From the NCBI GenBank assembly GCA_022843845.1, contig JALHMW010000001.1, forward strand, positions 124,001-188,000: a DNA stretch of 64,000 nucleotides, read 5' to 3'. Positions 28,504 through 39,600 of the stretch are shown here, one piece after another. This stretch comes from Archangium sp. GTDB taxonomy: Bacteria; Myxococcota; Myxococcia; Myxococcales; Myxococcaceae. Both the position numbers and the translations under genes were made by a program. A model generated the notes under the pieces. It was given only the letters and a program-made list of their open reading frames with translations, made no database searches and was not told where the DNA came from. How positions within the stretch are numbered: the stretch's first letter is position 1; each line of letters begins with the position of its first letter.

Positions 28504-30417
28504 GCGGGTGGTCGGCCACTCGAAGAGCCAGAGCTGACCTCCCCCGACGACGCCGACCCTGCGCGCGCCAGCCTGCTCGAGCAACTGATCGGGGCCACCG
28601 GTGGCGACGATGCTCCAGCGGGCGCCCTTCTCTTTCGTGCGCTGCACCAGCGTCTCGAGCTCGGGCCGTGACTTCACGAAGACGATCTTCGTCCGCAGAT
28701 CGGGGCTGAACAGTTCGCCGGGGAACCCGACCGATTCGTCGCACGTCACCACGTCACCGGCCTTGAAGTTCTGCTCTCGGAAGATCGCCTCGGCCTCTGG
28801 CCAGTTCCACGAGACGACCTGCTTCGTGTTCCGCTGCAGTGGCGTCCACGAGGGCGCGTCTTTCAGCATCGACGGCCAGCCGTAGGCGGGGTTGTTCGCG
28901 AGCTCCTGCTGACACAGGAACAACGAGTACCCGAAGAAGGCCATCGTCACCGCCGAGACACCCACCCTCACCACGCGCCACGGAGCAAGCGCCCAGACGA
29001 GTCCAATCGCCGCGACCCCCGCGATGGAGCTGCCCATCGAGTAGCGCGGCCAGTACGCCGACGGCACCGAGACCGCCGCGAAGACCAGGTACCAGAGCGC
29101 GAGCGGCTGCCAGCGACGCCCCTTCTTCACGAGCGCGACGAGGCCGAGCACCAGACAGGGAATCGCGACGCAGGTGAAGGCGATGCCGAAGTACCCATCT
29201 CGCACGTCTGGGAAGTAGACGGCCTTGTCCCAGTGGCGGAGCTGATCGACGAAGCGCTCCAGCTCGCCGGGGATGCCGAAGAACGAGGCTCGCCCGCCCG
29301 GTGGCCCGCCGTACTGCGACGACGCGTCGTTCTCGCCTGGCAGCTTCCCGAGGAACGGCACGGTGATGACGAAGGGCCAGGCCGGGTTGCCCATCACCAG
29401 CGCGTTCTGCAGGTACTTGTGGCCGCCGAGGAGCAACAGCACTGCCGCGGAGCCGAGCTGATTGAAGAACACCGGCCTTCGCGCTGACGCTGCACGCAGC
29501 TCCACGACTGCGCGGAGCACCAGAATCGGTGCGTACAGCGCCAGGTGAAACAGCCCGGTGTGTTTGGTGCCGAGGTACAGCCCGAACGCGATCGCCGATG
29601 CCCAACGGTCGCGTTTTTCGATCGAGAACGCACTGAAGTACGCGCCAGTGCCTAGCAGCGCCGCGCACGCGACGTCGACGTGCACCGATGGCAGCTCGAG
29701 GAACACCGGAGAAAAACACAGCCACGCCGCGCCCAGCGCCGTCGAGAACGCGCGAGAGGCTCCGAACCTGCGCGCCCACGCGGCCGACACCAGCATGCCG
29801 ATGAGCCCGAACGGCAACTGCGGCGCGTCGTCGAGCGAGGTGTTGCCGAGGAAGAAGCCGTTCCACGCCGCCAGCAGATGGACGTTTCGCGGGTAGCCGC
29901 GCGCCTGGTGAAAGCTCGCGTCCATGAAGGCCAGCGAGCCGTCCTGCACGATCGTGTTGGTGATCGTGGTGTGGAACATGAGGACGTCCCACCCCCAGGA
30001 GCGGAAGAACAACACCATGAAGACGCACCAGCCGAGGATGAGCGCGGCCGGCACGAGGAGGAGCACCGCCGGCTCCTTCGTCTCGAGCGCGTCGGCGACC
30101 AGGCGCTTCGGAGCCCGCAGGTCGTCACGGAATTGAGCGAGCACCGCGGCTGGCCCCGTGCCGTTCAACGACACCCACCGCACGACGCCGACCGACGCTC
30201 CCAGCGAGATGAGGAACAGGCTCACCGCGCCGATGGGACGGACGAGATCAGCCAGCAGGAAGGTCACGACGATCAACGCGACGAAGCTCATCAACGCGAC
30301 GAGCAGGCGATCGAACACGCCACGATCGCGGAAGTAGTGCACCGAGACGGCGTAGCCCGCGACGACCGGCGCCAGCGTCGCCACCACCAACCAGAGAGCC
30401 CGGAGGACGTCGATCAT
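28474..30417 (-). CDS. Large polytopic membrane protein (GT-C-like)
   Basis: Long ORF with many TM segments, start MIDVLRALWLVVATL; overlaps the convergent upstream CDS by 30 bp. Confidence 0.7.
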   Translation of the reverse strand: MIDVLRALWLVVATLAPVVAGYAVSVHYFRDRGVFDRLLVALMSFVALIVVTFLLADLVRPIGAVSLFLISLGASVGVVRWVSLNGTGPAAVLAQFRDDLRAPKRLVADALETKEPAVLLLVPAALILGWCVFMVLFFRSWGWDVLMFHTTITNTIVQDGSLAFMDASFHQARGYPRNVHLLAAWNGFFLGNTSLDDAPQLPFGLIGMLVSAAWARRFGASRAFSTALGAAWLCFSPVFLELPSVHVDVACAALLGTGAYFSAFSIEKRDRWASAIAFGLYLGTKHTGLFHLALYAPILVLRAVVELRAASARRPVFFNQLGSAAVLLLLGGHKYLQNALVMGNPAWPFVITVPFLGKLPGENDASSQYGGPPGGRASFFGIPGELERFVDQLRHWDKAVYFPDVRDGYFGIAFTCVAIPCLVLGLVALVKKGRRWQPLALWYLVFAAVSVPSAYWPRYSMGSSIAGVAAIGLVWALAPWRVVRVGVSAVTMAFFGYSLFLCQQELANNPAYGWPSMLKDAPSWTPLQRNTKQVVSWNWPEAEAIFREQNFKAGDVVTCDESVGFPGELFSPDLRTKIVFVKSRPELETLVQRTKEKGARWSIVATGGPDQLLEQAGARRVGVVGGGQLWLFEWPTTRSASGGERQQ

Positions 30418-30533
30418 TCGCGGCGGGCACCGTACACCAGCGCTTCCAACGCTCTCGCGGAAACCACCACCATGCGCTTGGAAGGCCACCCGCAAACGGC
30501 TACACGCGCCGCTCTTTCGAGAGGTTCGAACCC

Positions 30534-31520
30534 ATGCGTGTCGAAGTCCTTCAGTGGCTGCAGTGCCCCGAGACGAACGAGCCCCTCGAGCTGGCGCCTG
30601 GCGCCGAGACGGCCTCTGACGGCCACGTGATGCGCGGCACCCTCTCCACGAAGGGCGGCAAGCGCTACGACATCGTCGACGGCGTGCCCGTGCTCATCCC
30701 CGGCTCGACGACGTCGCTCGAGAAAGAGACCGCCGACCGCTTCGCCGAAGAGTGGCACCGCTGGAGCGAGCTGCGCGACTACTACGAGAAGCAGTTCCTC
30801 GATTGGGTGGCGCCCGTCGGGAAGGACGACTTCAAGGACAAGGTCGTCTTCGAAGGCGGCTGCGGCAAGGGCCGGCACACGCACGTCGTCGCGAACATGG
30901 GCGTGAAGGCCATCGTCTCGGTCGACCTCGGCACCTCGGCGTACGTCGCCTTCCGCAACACGCGGCACCTCACCAACGCGCACGTCGTCATCGGCGACCT
31001 ACTGCAGCCGCCCGTGCAGCGGGTGTTCGATCTCGCGTTCTCGGTCGGCGTGCTCCACCACTTGCCCGATCCCCGCGCGGGCTTCCTGTCGCTGTCGTCG
31101 AGGGTCAAGCCTGGCGGCCGTTTGGTGTTCTGGGTCTACGGCCACGAAAACAACGAGTGGATCACCCGCTTCGTCGACCCCGTGCGCAAGCAGCTGACAG
31201 CGCGGCTCGATTCGAACGTGCTCCGCGCGCTCTCGGCGGTGCCAACGGCTGGCCTCTTCGGCCTCATCAAGGTGGCCTACGACAAGAAGCGCAACCCGTT
31301 CGTCGCCAGCCTGCCGTACGGCGAGTACTTCGCGTCGATGCACGACTTCCCGTTCGATGAGCTGCACAGCATCGTGTTCGATCAGCTCGTGACGCCGGTC
31401 GCGTACTACCTGCGCGGCGACGAGGTGCGGGCCTGGTTCGAAGGCAGGCCGTTCAGCAACGTCGAGGTGCGCTGGCACCGGAAGTACAGCTGGACCGGCA
31501 CCGCGCAGATCCCGAGCTAA
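30534..31520 (+). CDS. Class I SAM-dependent methyltransferase with N-terminal Trm112-like segment
   Basis: 'LQWLQCPETNEPLEL...YDIVDGVPVLIPG' then 'KVVFEGGCGKGRHTHVV...SVGVLHHLPDPRAGFLSLSSRVKPGGRLVFWVYG'. Confidence 0.87.
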   Translation: MRVEVLQWLQCPETNEPLELAPGAETASDGHVMRGTLSTKGGKRYDIVDGVPVLIPGSTTSLEKETADRFAEEWHRWSELRDYYEKQFLDWVAPVGKDDFKDKVVFEGGCGKGRHTHVVANMGVKAIVSVDLGTSAYVAFRNTRHLTNAHVVIGDLLQPPVQRVFDLAFSVGVLHHLPDPRAGFLSLSSRVKPGGRLVFWVYGHENNEWITRFVDPVRKQLTARLDSNVLRALSAVPTAGLFGLIKVAYDKKRNPFVASLPYGEYFASMHDFPFDELHSIVFDQLVTPVAYYLRGDEVRAWFEGRPFSNVEVRWHRKYSWTGTAQIPS

Positions 31521-32650
31521 GTCAGCGCGGCCTTCGCGAGCGCCGCGTCAGGTGAGGTCCGGTCACCTGCCCACTCCGAGAGGAGCGGCTGGGCCCAATC
31601 GCGCGCGCGAAGCCACTCGGTCGCGGCCGCCTTCACCTTCGACTTCTCGCCCGTCAACCGGAGCACGAGTCGCGCTGCGAGAGGCGATCGCAGGTCCGCG
31701 TACGACTCGAGCGCCTCGGGTTGCTTCGTGCCCGGATACTGACCGACGACCCGCAGCTCGGTCTCGAGCGCCTTGTCACCACCGATGAAGAAGAGGCGCG
31801 CAGGCGACGGTCCGATCATCTGCGGCTGCACCTTGAACTTGAACGCCGTCCACAACGCCTCGAACTGCGACGACACGAACTCCGGTTCGCCGTCGCAGAA
31901 GCAGAGGTCGAGCACGTTCGAGGGCTCGTCCTTGTCGCTGCGCCCGTACGCCTTGTACGTGAGGCTGTACTTGTAGCCGACGCGCGCGATGCCCTCGCGG
32001 CCGTGCAGCATGATGTCGAGGTTGGCAGCGGCGAACGTCTTCTGCCGCTCCTTGAACAACAGCTCGAGCCGGGCGCGCCCTTCGGCGGATTCCTTCGGCG
32101 GTGTGCGGAGCAGCAGGCCGTGAAGTAGCGGAAACAGGCCATGCAATCGCCCCGTGCCCCAGGCCGCCGTGGGGATGGCCTCGAGCCCGTCGACATACGC
32201 TGGCAGCACGCAGGAGGGCCCCACCATCGCTTCGAGCGCGCGGTAGTGAATCGGCTGGAGGTCGAGCGCCTCGAGGCGCTTGCGAACGATGGCCTGGGCC
32301 TCGTCTTCAGCGATCGGCGCCGGCGCCGCTTCGTGTGGAATCACGGCGCCAAAGGTCGCGGGAACGACGCGGAGTTCGGCGATGGCGACGTTGCGGTGAA
32401 TCTGCGTGTGCGAAGTGGGGCGCTTCGCGCCCAGCGGGAGATCGGCCAGCAACCGCACCGGTCCCATCGGCGAGCCGTGCCCGAGGGCGAAGGCGAGATC
32501 GAGCTCCGGTGTCAGCGCAAAGCCCGGTCGAAGGTACTTCGCTCCGAAGGCCTTCTCGCCGTGCTCCAGTGCGCGCGAGGGAAGCGCCTCGACGCCGCGC
32601 TTCTGTGTCGTCTTCTTCGCCTTCTCAACCTTCGCGGGAGCACGTGCCAT
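31517..32650 (-). CDS. Hypothetical protein
   Basis: 377-aa ORF with sensible composition, no recognised domain. Confidence 0.6.
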   Translation of the reverse strand: MARAPAKVEKAKKTTQKRGVEALPSRALEHGEKAFGAKYLRPGFALTPELDLAFALGHGSPMGPVRLLADLPLGAKRPTSHTQIHRNVAIAELRVVPATFGAVIPHEAAPAPIAEDEAQAIVRKRLEALDLQPIHYRALEAMVGPSCVLPAYVDGLEAIPTAAWGTGRLHGLFPLLHGLLLRTPPKESAEGRARLELLFKERQKTFAAANLDIMLHGREGIARVGYKYSLTYKAYGRSDKDEPSNVLDLCFCDGEPEFVSSQFEALWTAFKFKVQPQMIGPSPARLFFIGGDKALETELRVVGQYPGTKQPEALESYADLRSPLAARLVLRLTGEKSKVKAAATEWLRARDWAQPLLSEWAGDRTSPDAALAKAALT

Positions 32651-32694
32651 GGCCGGGCATCGTGCAACGCGTCTCCGAGGCTGTCAGCTGAACT

Positions 32695-33660
32695 TCACTT
32701 CCACCCGTCGGCGTCGCTCGTCTTGAACCACTCAGCGAAGCGCGCGAGCCCCTGGTCGATGGGCGTCGTCGCCTTCCAGCCCAGCAGTCGTTCGGCCTTC
32801 TCGGTCGCTGCGCACGTCAGCGGCACGTCGCCGGGCTGGTCCGGCTGGTGATCGAGCTTCGCCTTCTGGCCCAGCGCCTTCTCGATGCCTGCCACGAGAT
32901 CGCTCAAGCTGACGGGCCGCGAGCCGCCGAGGTTGAGCACCTCGAACTGTGGCCAGCGGTGATCGAGCGCCGCGATGACGCCGCGAGCCGTGTCGTCGAC
33001 GAACGTGTAGTCGCGCGCCGTCTTGCCATCGCCGAAGAAGGGCACGAGCTCATTGCGGCCGATCAGCCGGGCGAACTTCGCGATCGCGAGATCAGGCCGC
33101 TGCCGCGGGCCGTACACCGTGAAGAACCGCAGCGCGCACGTCTCGAGCCCGTACAGGTGCGCGAACGTGGCGCAGAGCATCTCGCCGGCGATCTTGGTCG
33201 CGGCGTACGGAGAGACGGGCCGATCGATGCGGTCTTCCTCGGAGAACGGAGCGTTCGAGCGCGCGCCGTACACCGACGACGACGACGCGAACACGAAGCG
33301 GCTCGCCTTCGCCTTCCGCGCGGCCTCGAGCATGTTCGTCGTGCCGTCGACGTTGACCTCGGAATAGAGCAGCGGCTGCGCGATCGACGGTCGTACGCCT
33401 GCGCGGGCAGCGAGGTGGATGACGCCCGCGCCCTGCCCTGCCGCCGCGAACGCCTTCTCGACGTCGGCCACGGTGCGCAGGTCGCCCTCGACGAACGTCA
33501 CGCCGAGCTTCGTCAGCCGCTCCGCCGTGCGTCGCTTGATGGCGGGATCGTAGAACGTGTCGAAGCAGTCGAGCACCGTCACGCGATCGCCGCGCTTCAC
33601 CAGGCCCTCGGCCACGTGCGAGCCGATGAAGCCCGCGCCTCCGGTCAACAAGACGTTCAC
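32695..33660 (-). CDS. NAD-dependent epimerase/dehydratase (UDP-sugar epimerase-like)
   Basis: 'NVLLTGGAGFIGSHVAEGLVKRGDRVTVLDCFDTFYDPAIK', 'SPYAATKIAGEMLC'; GTG 33660 overlaps upstream TGA. Confidence 0.9.
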   Translation of the reverse strand: MNVLLTGGAGFIGSHVAEGLVKRGDRVTVLDCFDTFYDPAIKRRTAERLTKLGVTFVEGDLRTVADVEKAFAAAGQGAGVIHLAARAGVRPSIAQPLLYSEVNVDGTTNMLEAARKAKASRFVFASSSSVYGARSNAPFSEEDRIDRPVSPYAATKIAGEMLCATFAHLYGLETCALRFFTVYGPRQRPDLAIAKFARLIGRNELVPFFGDGKTARDYTFVDDTARGVIAALDHRWPQFEVLNLGGSRPVSLSDLVAGIEKALGQKAKLDHQPDQPGDVPLTCAATEKAERLLGWKATTPIDQGLARFAEWFKTSDADGWK

Positions 33661-35564
33661 GGTGTCGTCCCCTTCGCGAGCCAGCGCCTTCGCCAGAGTT
33701 CGAACATCAACAGGGCCCACAGCGGCTTGCGGTGATCGACCCGATCAGCCTGGTGCTCGTCGATCAGTCGCCGCACCACCTTGGGCTCGAAGAAGCCGGC
33801 CTGCGCGACGGCCTGCGCCGAGAGCAGCTCTTCGATGAGCGGCCTCAGCGGCCCCTTGAGCCACGCGGCCACCGGCAACGCGAAGCCGTGCTTCTTCCGG
33901 TAGAGGATCTCGGCGGGCAGCAACGGCTCGAGCGCCTTCTTGAGCAGCCACTTGCGCGTGGTGCCCCGCATCTTGAGCGAGAACGGCAACGCCATCGCGA
34001 GCTCGACGACGCGCGTGTCGAGGAACGGCGCGCGCACCTCGAGTGACGCCGCCATCGACGCGCGGTCCACTTTCACGAGGATGTCGTCCTTCATGTAGAA
34101 GTGAACGTAGAAGCGCTCGACCTGCTCGATGCCCGACTCCCGGCGCGACGAGGCGAACGCATCGAGCGGCGCGTAGATGTCGGCGACGCCGTCACCTGGA
34201 GCCCGCCACGCCGGCGTCAGCACGTCCTGAACCGCCTCTGGCGTGAACGACGCGATCCACGCCTGGTGCCGGTGATGCGCGGGCCGCCCGAGGCCGCCGA
34301 GGACCTGGCGCGCCCGGAAGTCGAGGCTCATGTACGCGCCCGACTTCGGCAGCAATGAGGTGAGCGCGCCCGCCCGGTCCCACAACGAACGAGGGAGCCC
34401 GCCCAGCGCCACGCCGATCGGATGCGCGAGGAAGCTGTCGTAGCCCGCGAAGAGTTCGTCGGCGCCATCGCCACCGAGCGCGACCGTCACGTGCTTCCGG
34501 GTGAACTTCGAGAGCAGGTACGTCGGCACATACGACGGGTCGGCGAACGGCTCGTCGAGCTGGTCGGCCACCTGCGGCACGAGGTCGACACAGGCCTGGG
34601 CCGACAGCGTCTCTTCGTGGTGATCGGTGCCCAGGTGCTTCGCGACCAGCCGCGCGTAGCTGCTCTCGTCGAAGCTCGCCTCCGAGAAGCCGATGCTGAA
34701 CGTCTTGAGCGAGCCCTTCGGCACTTCACGCGCAGCAAGCGCGGTGACGGCGCTCGAGTCGATGCCACCCGAGAGGAAGACGCCCAGCGGCACGTCGGAC
34801 ACGAGGCGGCGCTTCACGGCTCCCGCGAGCTCGTCACGGAGCCGGTCGCACGCAGCGTCGACCGAGGCCGGCAGCTGCTCGATGAACGAGTGCTCGGGCG
34901 CGTCGGGCACGCGGTAGTACGGCTCCAGGCGCAGCCGGCCGTTCTCGTACACGGCGAAGTGCGACTCGGGCAGCTTGCGCACGCCGCCGAGAATCGAGTC
35001 AGGCGTCGGCACGCAGTCGAACGCGAGGTACCGCCGCAGCGCCGCAGCATCGACCTGCCGCGGACACGCCGGGTGCTGGAGCAGGCCCTTGAGCTCGCTT
35101 CCGAAGATCAGCCCCCACGGCCCCTCGGCCACGTACACCGGCTTCTTGCCGAACCGATCGCGCGCCAGCACCAGCCGACGGGCCTTCGCGTCCCAGAGGG
35201 CCACGCCGAACATGCCGTGAATGCGCTCGAAGATGCCGGTGCCCCACTCCAGGTAGCCGTGGAGGATCACCTCGGTGTCGGAGCGGTTCTGGAAGACGTG
35301 GCCCTTCTGCTCGAGCTCCACCTTCAGCGGCTGAAAGTTGTAGATCTCACCGTTGAAGACGATCGTCGCGTGCGCCGCCGTCATCGGCTGATGGCCACCC
35401 GAGACGTCGATGATCGACAGCCGGCGAAACCCGAGCGCGCACGGCCCGTCGAGGTGAAAGCCGTCGTCGTCAGGCCCGCGATGCGAGATGGCCGTGGCCA
35501 TCGCGCGGACGATCGGCTCCTCTGCTGGTGCTCCCGAGGTGACGAAGCCGACGATGCCGCACAT
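33657..35564 (-). CDS. asnB: Asparagine synthase (glutamine-hydrolyzing)
   Basis: 'MCGIVGFVTSG', 'ISHRGPDDDGFHLD', 'GVFLSGGIDSSAVTALA'. Confidence 0.93.
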   Translation of the reverse strand: MCGIVGFVTSGAPAEEPIVRAMATAISHRGPDDDGFHLDGPCALGFRRLSIIDVSGGHQPMTAAHATIVFNGEIYNFQPLKVELEQKGHVFQNRSDTEVILHGYLEWGTGIFERIHGMFGVALWDAKARRLVLARDRFGKKPVYVAEGPWGLIFGSELKGLLQHPACPRQVDAAALRRYLAFDCVPTPDSILGGVRKLPESHFAVYENGRLRLEPYYRVPDAPEHSFIEQLPASVDAACDRLRDELAGAVKRRLVSDVPLGVFLSGGIDSSAVTALAAREVPKGSLKTFSIGFSEASFDESSYARLVAKHLGTDHHEETLSAQACVDLVPQVADQLDEPFADPSYVPTYLLSKFTRKHVTVALGGDGADELFAGYDSFLAHPIGVALGGLPRSLWDRAGALTSLLPKSGAYMSLDFRARQVLGGLGRPAHHRHQAWIASFTPEAVQDVLTPAWRAPGDGVADIYAPLDAFASSRRESGIEQVERFYVHFYMKDDILVKVDRASMAASLEVRAPFLDTRVVELAMALPFSLKMRGTTRKWLLKKALEPLLPAEILYRKKHGFALPVAAWLKGPLRPLIEELLSAQAVAQAGFFEPKVVRRLIDEHQADRVDHRKPLWALLMFELWRRRWLAKGTTP

Positions 35565-35567
35565 GGG

Positions 35568-36548
35568 TCACTCCCGGCGTTCAGGAACCTTCGTCTGGCC
35601 CTTCGAGATCACCGAGCCGACCAGGTACGGCCGCTTGCCCTGGCTCTCGTAGTACGTGCGAATGACGACCTCGGCGAGCAGCCCCACGAGGATCGCCTGA
35701 ATGCCCGTCAGGCCGGCGATGCCAGCGAACAAGGGCAGCGGCGTCGCCACGAAGTCTCGCAGCCCGGCGATCTTCAGGCCCACGGCCGTCGCAGCGGCGA
35801 TGAACGAGAGCATCAGCGACACCATGCCGAAGCCGCCGAACACGTAGATGGGCTTGGCGAGGTACTGGAACAGGAACTTCACGACGATGAGGTCGAGCAC
35901 CACGCGCGGAATGCGGCCAAAGCCGTACTTCGACACCCCCGCGACGCGCGCGCGGTGGTTCACCACCATCTCGGTGACGCGGGCGCCCTGCCAGTGCGCG
36001 TAGATGGGAATGAAGCGGTGCATCTCGCCGTACAGCTTCACGCCTTCGATCACGTCGCGGCGGTAGGCCTTCAAGGTGCAGCCGTAGTCGTGCAGGTGAA
36101 CGCCCGACAACCACGAGATGAGCCCGTTCGCGACCTTCGACGGCAACACGCGCAGGCCAGAGTCCTGGCGGTTCTTCCGCCAGCCCGACACGCACTCGAA
36201 GCCCTCGGCAATCTTCGCGAGCATCTTCGGGATCTCGGCGGGGTCGTTCTGCAGATCGCCGTCCATGGGGACGATGATCTCGCCGCTCGCGCGCTCGATG
36301 CCGGCGGCCAGCGCCGCGGTCTGCCCGAAGTTGCGCCGGAACTTCACCAGCACCACCGTGTCGTCCTGCTTCGCGATGGCCTCGAGCACGCTGGAGGTCT
36401 TGTCGGTCGAGCCGTCGTCGACGAACACCATCTCGAACGACTTGCCGAACGCGACGAGCACACCCTTCAGCTCGTCGTAGAGGGCACGGGCGTTGTCTTC
36501 TTCGTTGAAGAACGGGACAACGACCGACAGGTCGATGGACGCAGGCAT
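35568..36548 (-). CDS. Glycosyltransferase family 2 with C-terminal TM helices (DPM1/ArnC-like)
   Basis: 'LSVVVPFFNEEDNARALYDELKGVL', 'VPMDGDLQNDPAEIPKML', two TM segments at the C-terminus. Confidence 0.9.
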   Translation of the reverse strand: MPASIDLSVVVPFFNEEDNARALYDELKGVLVAFGKSFEMVFVDDGSTDKTSSVLEAIAKQDDTVVLVKFRRNFGQTAALAAGIERASGEIIVPMDGDLQNDPAEIPKMLAKIAEGFECVSGWRKNRQDSGLRVLPSKVANGLISWLSGVHLHDYGCTLKAYRRDVIEGVKLYGEMHRFIPIYAHWQGARVTEMVVNHRARVAGVSKYGFGRIPRVVLDLIVVKFLFQYLAKPIYVFGGFGMVSLMLSFIAAATAVGLKIAGLRDFVATPLPLFAGIAGLTGIQAILVGLLAEVVIRTYYESQGKRPYLVGSVISKGQTKVPERRE

Positions 36549-36686
36549 CGACGCGCGCCGTAGCAGAACCCGATGGGCGGTCGACATGATTGTGCCTGCG
36601 GCTCCAACGAGGTCTCGCCCTCGCCCCTGTCCGTTGGTCGCCAGCCGGCTTGAACCCAACTCCCGGGGCCGTTACGTGCGGCGCCA

Positions 36687-39600
36687 ATGTTTTCGCCTGG
36701 CATCGACGGCTTCACCTTTGACGACCTCTACCAGCCAGCCGGCCTCGAACGTCTGTTCGGCCGGTTCTGCATGGAGCTCCGCGCGCTCTCACCCGACGTG
36801 GCCATTCGCTACGACGCGTACCGGGCCGCGCTTGCCGCAGGCCGCGCCCGGGGAGGCCTGACCGCCCCGCAGGAGTCGGACCTGCTCGTCGAGGTGGCCG
36901 CCTTCACCTCGAAGTTCATCTCGCGGCTGTTCCGCATCGATCGTGAGCTCGGCGCGCTGAAGAAGCAGCTCACCGGAGAGCTCGGCCTCTTCGACTTCAA
37001 GCGCGAGTTCGTCACCCGCCGCGTCTTCAAGAAGGGCGCGGGCGATCGGCCGAAGCGTGACGAGCTGCCCGAGCTCGACGGCCGCATGGCGCTGTTGCTC
37101 GCGCTGGGCTTCGGGGCCGAGCTCCCGCCGGTGCCGGAGGGCCACCCGCACCACGGGCCTGATCACGAGCGCGCGCTCGCGGAAGCCGTGCTGACGCTGA
37201 TGAACGTCGAGCGCCACTTCGCGGGCCAGAAAGAGGCTCAGGCGCTCGTCGAGACGTGGACGCGCGTGCGAACAGCGCTGCTCTCGACCGACGCGGGCAA
37301 GGCCGCCTTCGGCTCGACGTTGGTCGGCGACGAGCTCGTGCAGGTCCGTGGGCTGCTCTCGCTCGCAGACCGGTGGACGTACGCGCGCGCCAGCTTCACG
37401 CACACCTTCGAGGGCTGGAGCACGATTCACCAGCCGAAGCCGCTGGTGTTCGACTCGCTCGTCGAGCTCAAGACGCCGAACCCGCAGACGCCCGAGGTCT
37501 TCGAAGGCCCCGACGCGCACCTGCGCCGCCGCGATGGGTTCGGCCTGACCGACCCGCGCTTCACTCCGCGCGAGGTGATGAACGAGGTCGACTACTGCGT
37601 GGTGTGTCACGAGCGCGAGAAGGACTCGTGCAGCAAGGGCATCAAGGAGAAGGACCCGATCGCCGCGGGCAACACGTTCAAGAAGAACCCGCTCGGCGTG
37701 CCGCTCGCCGGTTGCCCGCTCGAGGAGCACATCAGCGAGATGCACGTGCTCAAGGGGCGCGGCGACTCGCTCGGCGCGCTCACCATGGTGATGCTCGACA
37801 ACCCGATGTGCCCGGGCACCGGTCACCGCATCTGCAACGACTGCATGAAGGCCTGCATCTTCCAGAAGCAGGAGCCGGTGAACATTCCGCAGATCGAGAC
37901 GAGCACGCTCACCGACGTGCTGGCGATGCCGTACGGCTTCGAGATCTACGGGCTGCTCACGCGATGGAACCCGCTCAACGCGCGCCGGCCGTACGCAGCG
38001 CCCGCCAACGGCAAGAACGTGATGATCGTCGGCCTGGGCCCGGCTGGCTACACGCTCTCGCACTACCTGCTCCACGAGGGCTTCACGGTCGCCGGCATCG
38101 ACGGCCTGAAGATCGAGCCGTTCCCCGACGCGCTGACTGGCAAGAACGGGCACGCGCTCACGCCGATTCGCGACTGGAAAGAGATCGCCTCGACGCTCGA
38201 CACCCGCATCCTCGAGGGCTTCGGCGGCGTCAGCGAGTACGGCATCACGGTGCGGTGGGACAAGTCGTTCCTCACGCTCATTCACCTCACGCTCGCGCGC
38301 CGCGAGGGCTTCAAGGCGTACGGCGGTATCCGCTTCGGTGGCACGCTGACGGTGGACGACGCGTGGGCGATGGGCGTCGATCACATCGCGATCGCGGCCG
38401 GCGCGGGCAAGCCGACCCTCGTGCCGATGAAGAACAACCTGCTGCGCGGCGTGCGCGCGGCGAGTGACTTCCTGATGGCGCTGCAGCTCACCGGCGCGTT
38501 CAAGAAGGACTCCCTGGCGAACATGCAGGTTCGGCTCCCGGCGATCGTCATCGGCGGCGGCCTCACTGGCATCGACACCGCGACCGAGCTGTTCGCGTAC
38601 TACCCGGTGCAGGTCGAGAAGGTGCTGAGCCGGCACGAGTCGCTGGCTGGCTCCATCGGCGAAGACGCCGTGTTCGCGAAGCTGAACCCCGAGGAGCTCG
38701 ACGTCTATCGGGAGTTCCTCGAGCACGGCCGCGCGATTCGGGCTGAGCGTGAGCGCGCAGCGAAGGCCCACGAGGCGCCTGACTTCGTTCCGCTGGTGCG
38801 CAGCTGGGGCGGCGTGTCGTTGTGCTACCGGCGCAGCCTCGCGGAGTCGCCGGCGTATCGCCTGAACCACGAGGAGGTCGCCGAAGCCCTCGAAGAAGGC
38901 ATTCGGTTCATCGAGCGCGTCACGCCGGTCGAAGCGGTGCCCGACGAGTTCGGCGCGGTGAAGGCACTGAAGTTCGAGCGCATGGCGGTGAGCGACGGAA
39001 AGCTGAAGGCCACTGGCACGTTCTACGAGCTGCCCGCGCGCACCGTGTGCGTCGCTGCCGGTACCGCGCCGAACGTCACCTACGAGCGCGAGTATCCCGG
39101 CACCTTCAAGCTCGCGGCCAACGGCTCGGTGTTCCGCAGCCACGTGCTCGAAGAGGTCGACGGTGCGCTCGTGCTGCGCGAAGCCCCGGAGCATTCCGAC
39201 ATCGGCCGCGACACCGGCTTCTTCACCTCGTACGAGAAGCACGGCCGCTTCGTGACGTATTACGGAGACAACCACCCCACGTACAACGGCAACGTGGTGC
39301 GCGCGATGGCGTCGGCCCGCGATGGGTACCCCTCGGTGGTGCAGCTGTTCGCGAAGGAGCTGGCGGCCCAGCGCGACGTCGATCAGCCCTCACGCGACGC
39401 AGGGCGCACGACGTTCTTCCAGCGGCTCGACTCGGCGTTCCTCGCGACCGTCGAAGCGGTGAACCGGCTCACGCCCACCATCGTGGAGGTCATCGTCAGG
39501 GCTCCGTACGCGGCGCAGCACTTCCTGCCCGGCCAGTTCTATCGGCTGCAGAACTTCGAGCGCACCGCGCCGATCGTCGAGGGCACGCGGCTGACGATGG

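Noticed and set aside
30518-30534. tRNA-like T-loop sequence ggttcgaaccc
   Set aside because: No cloverleaf or acceptor-stem pairing could be found around it and the next base triplet is the start codon of a methyltransferase.
34422-36563. 713-aa plus-strand ORF
   Set aside because: Arg/His-rich antisense shadow of asnB and the GT2 gene; high-GC artefact.
36789-39275. 828-aa minus-strand ORF
   Set aside because: Antisense shadow of the oxidoreductase CDS with no protein-like motifs.
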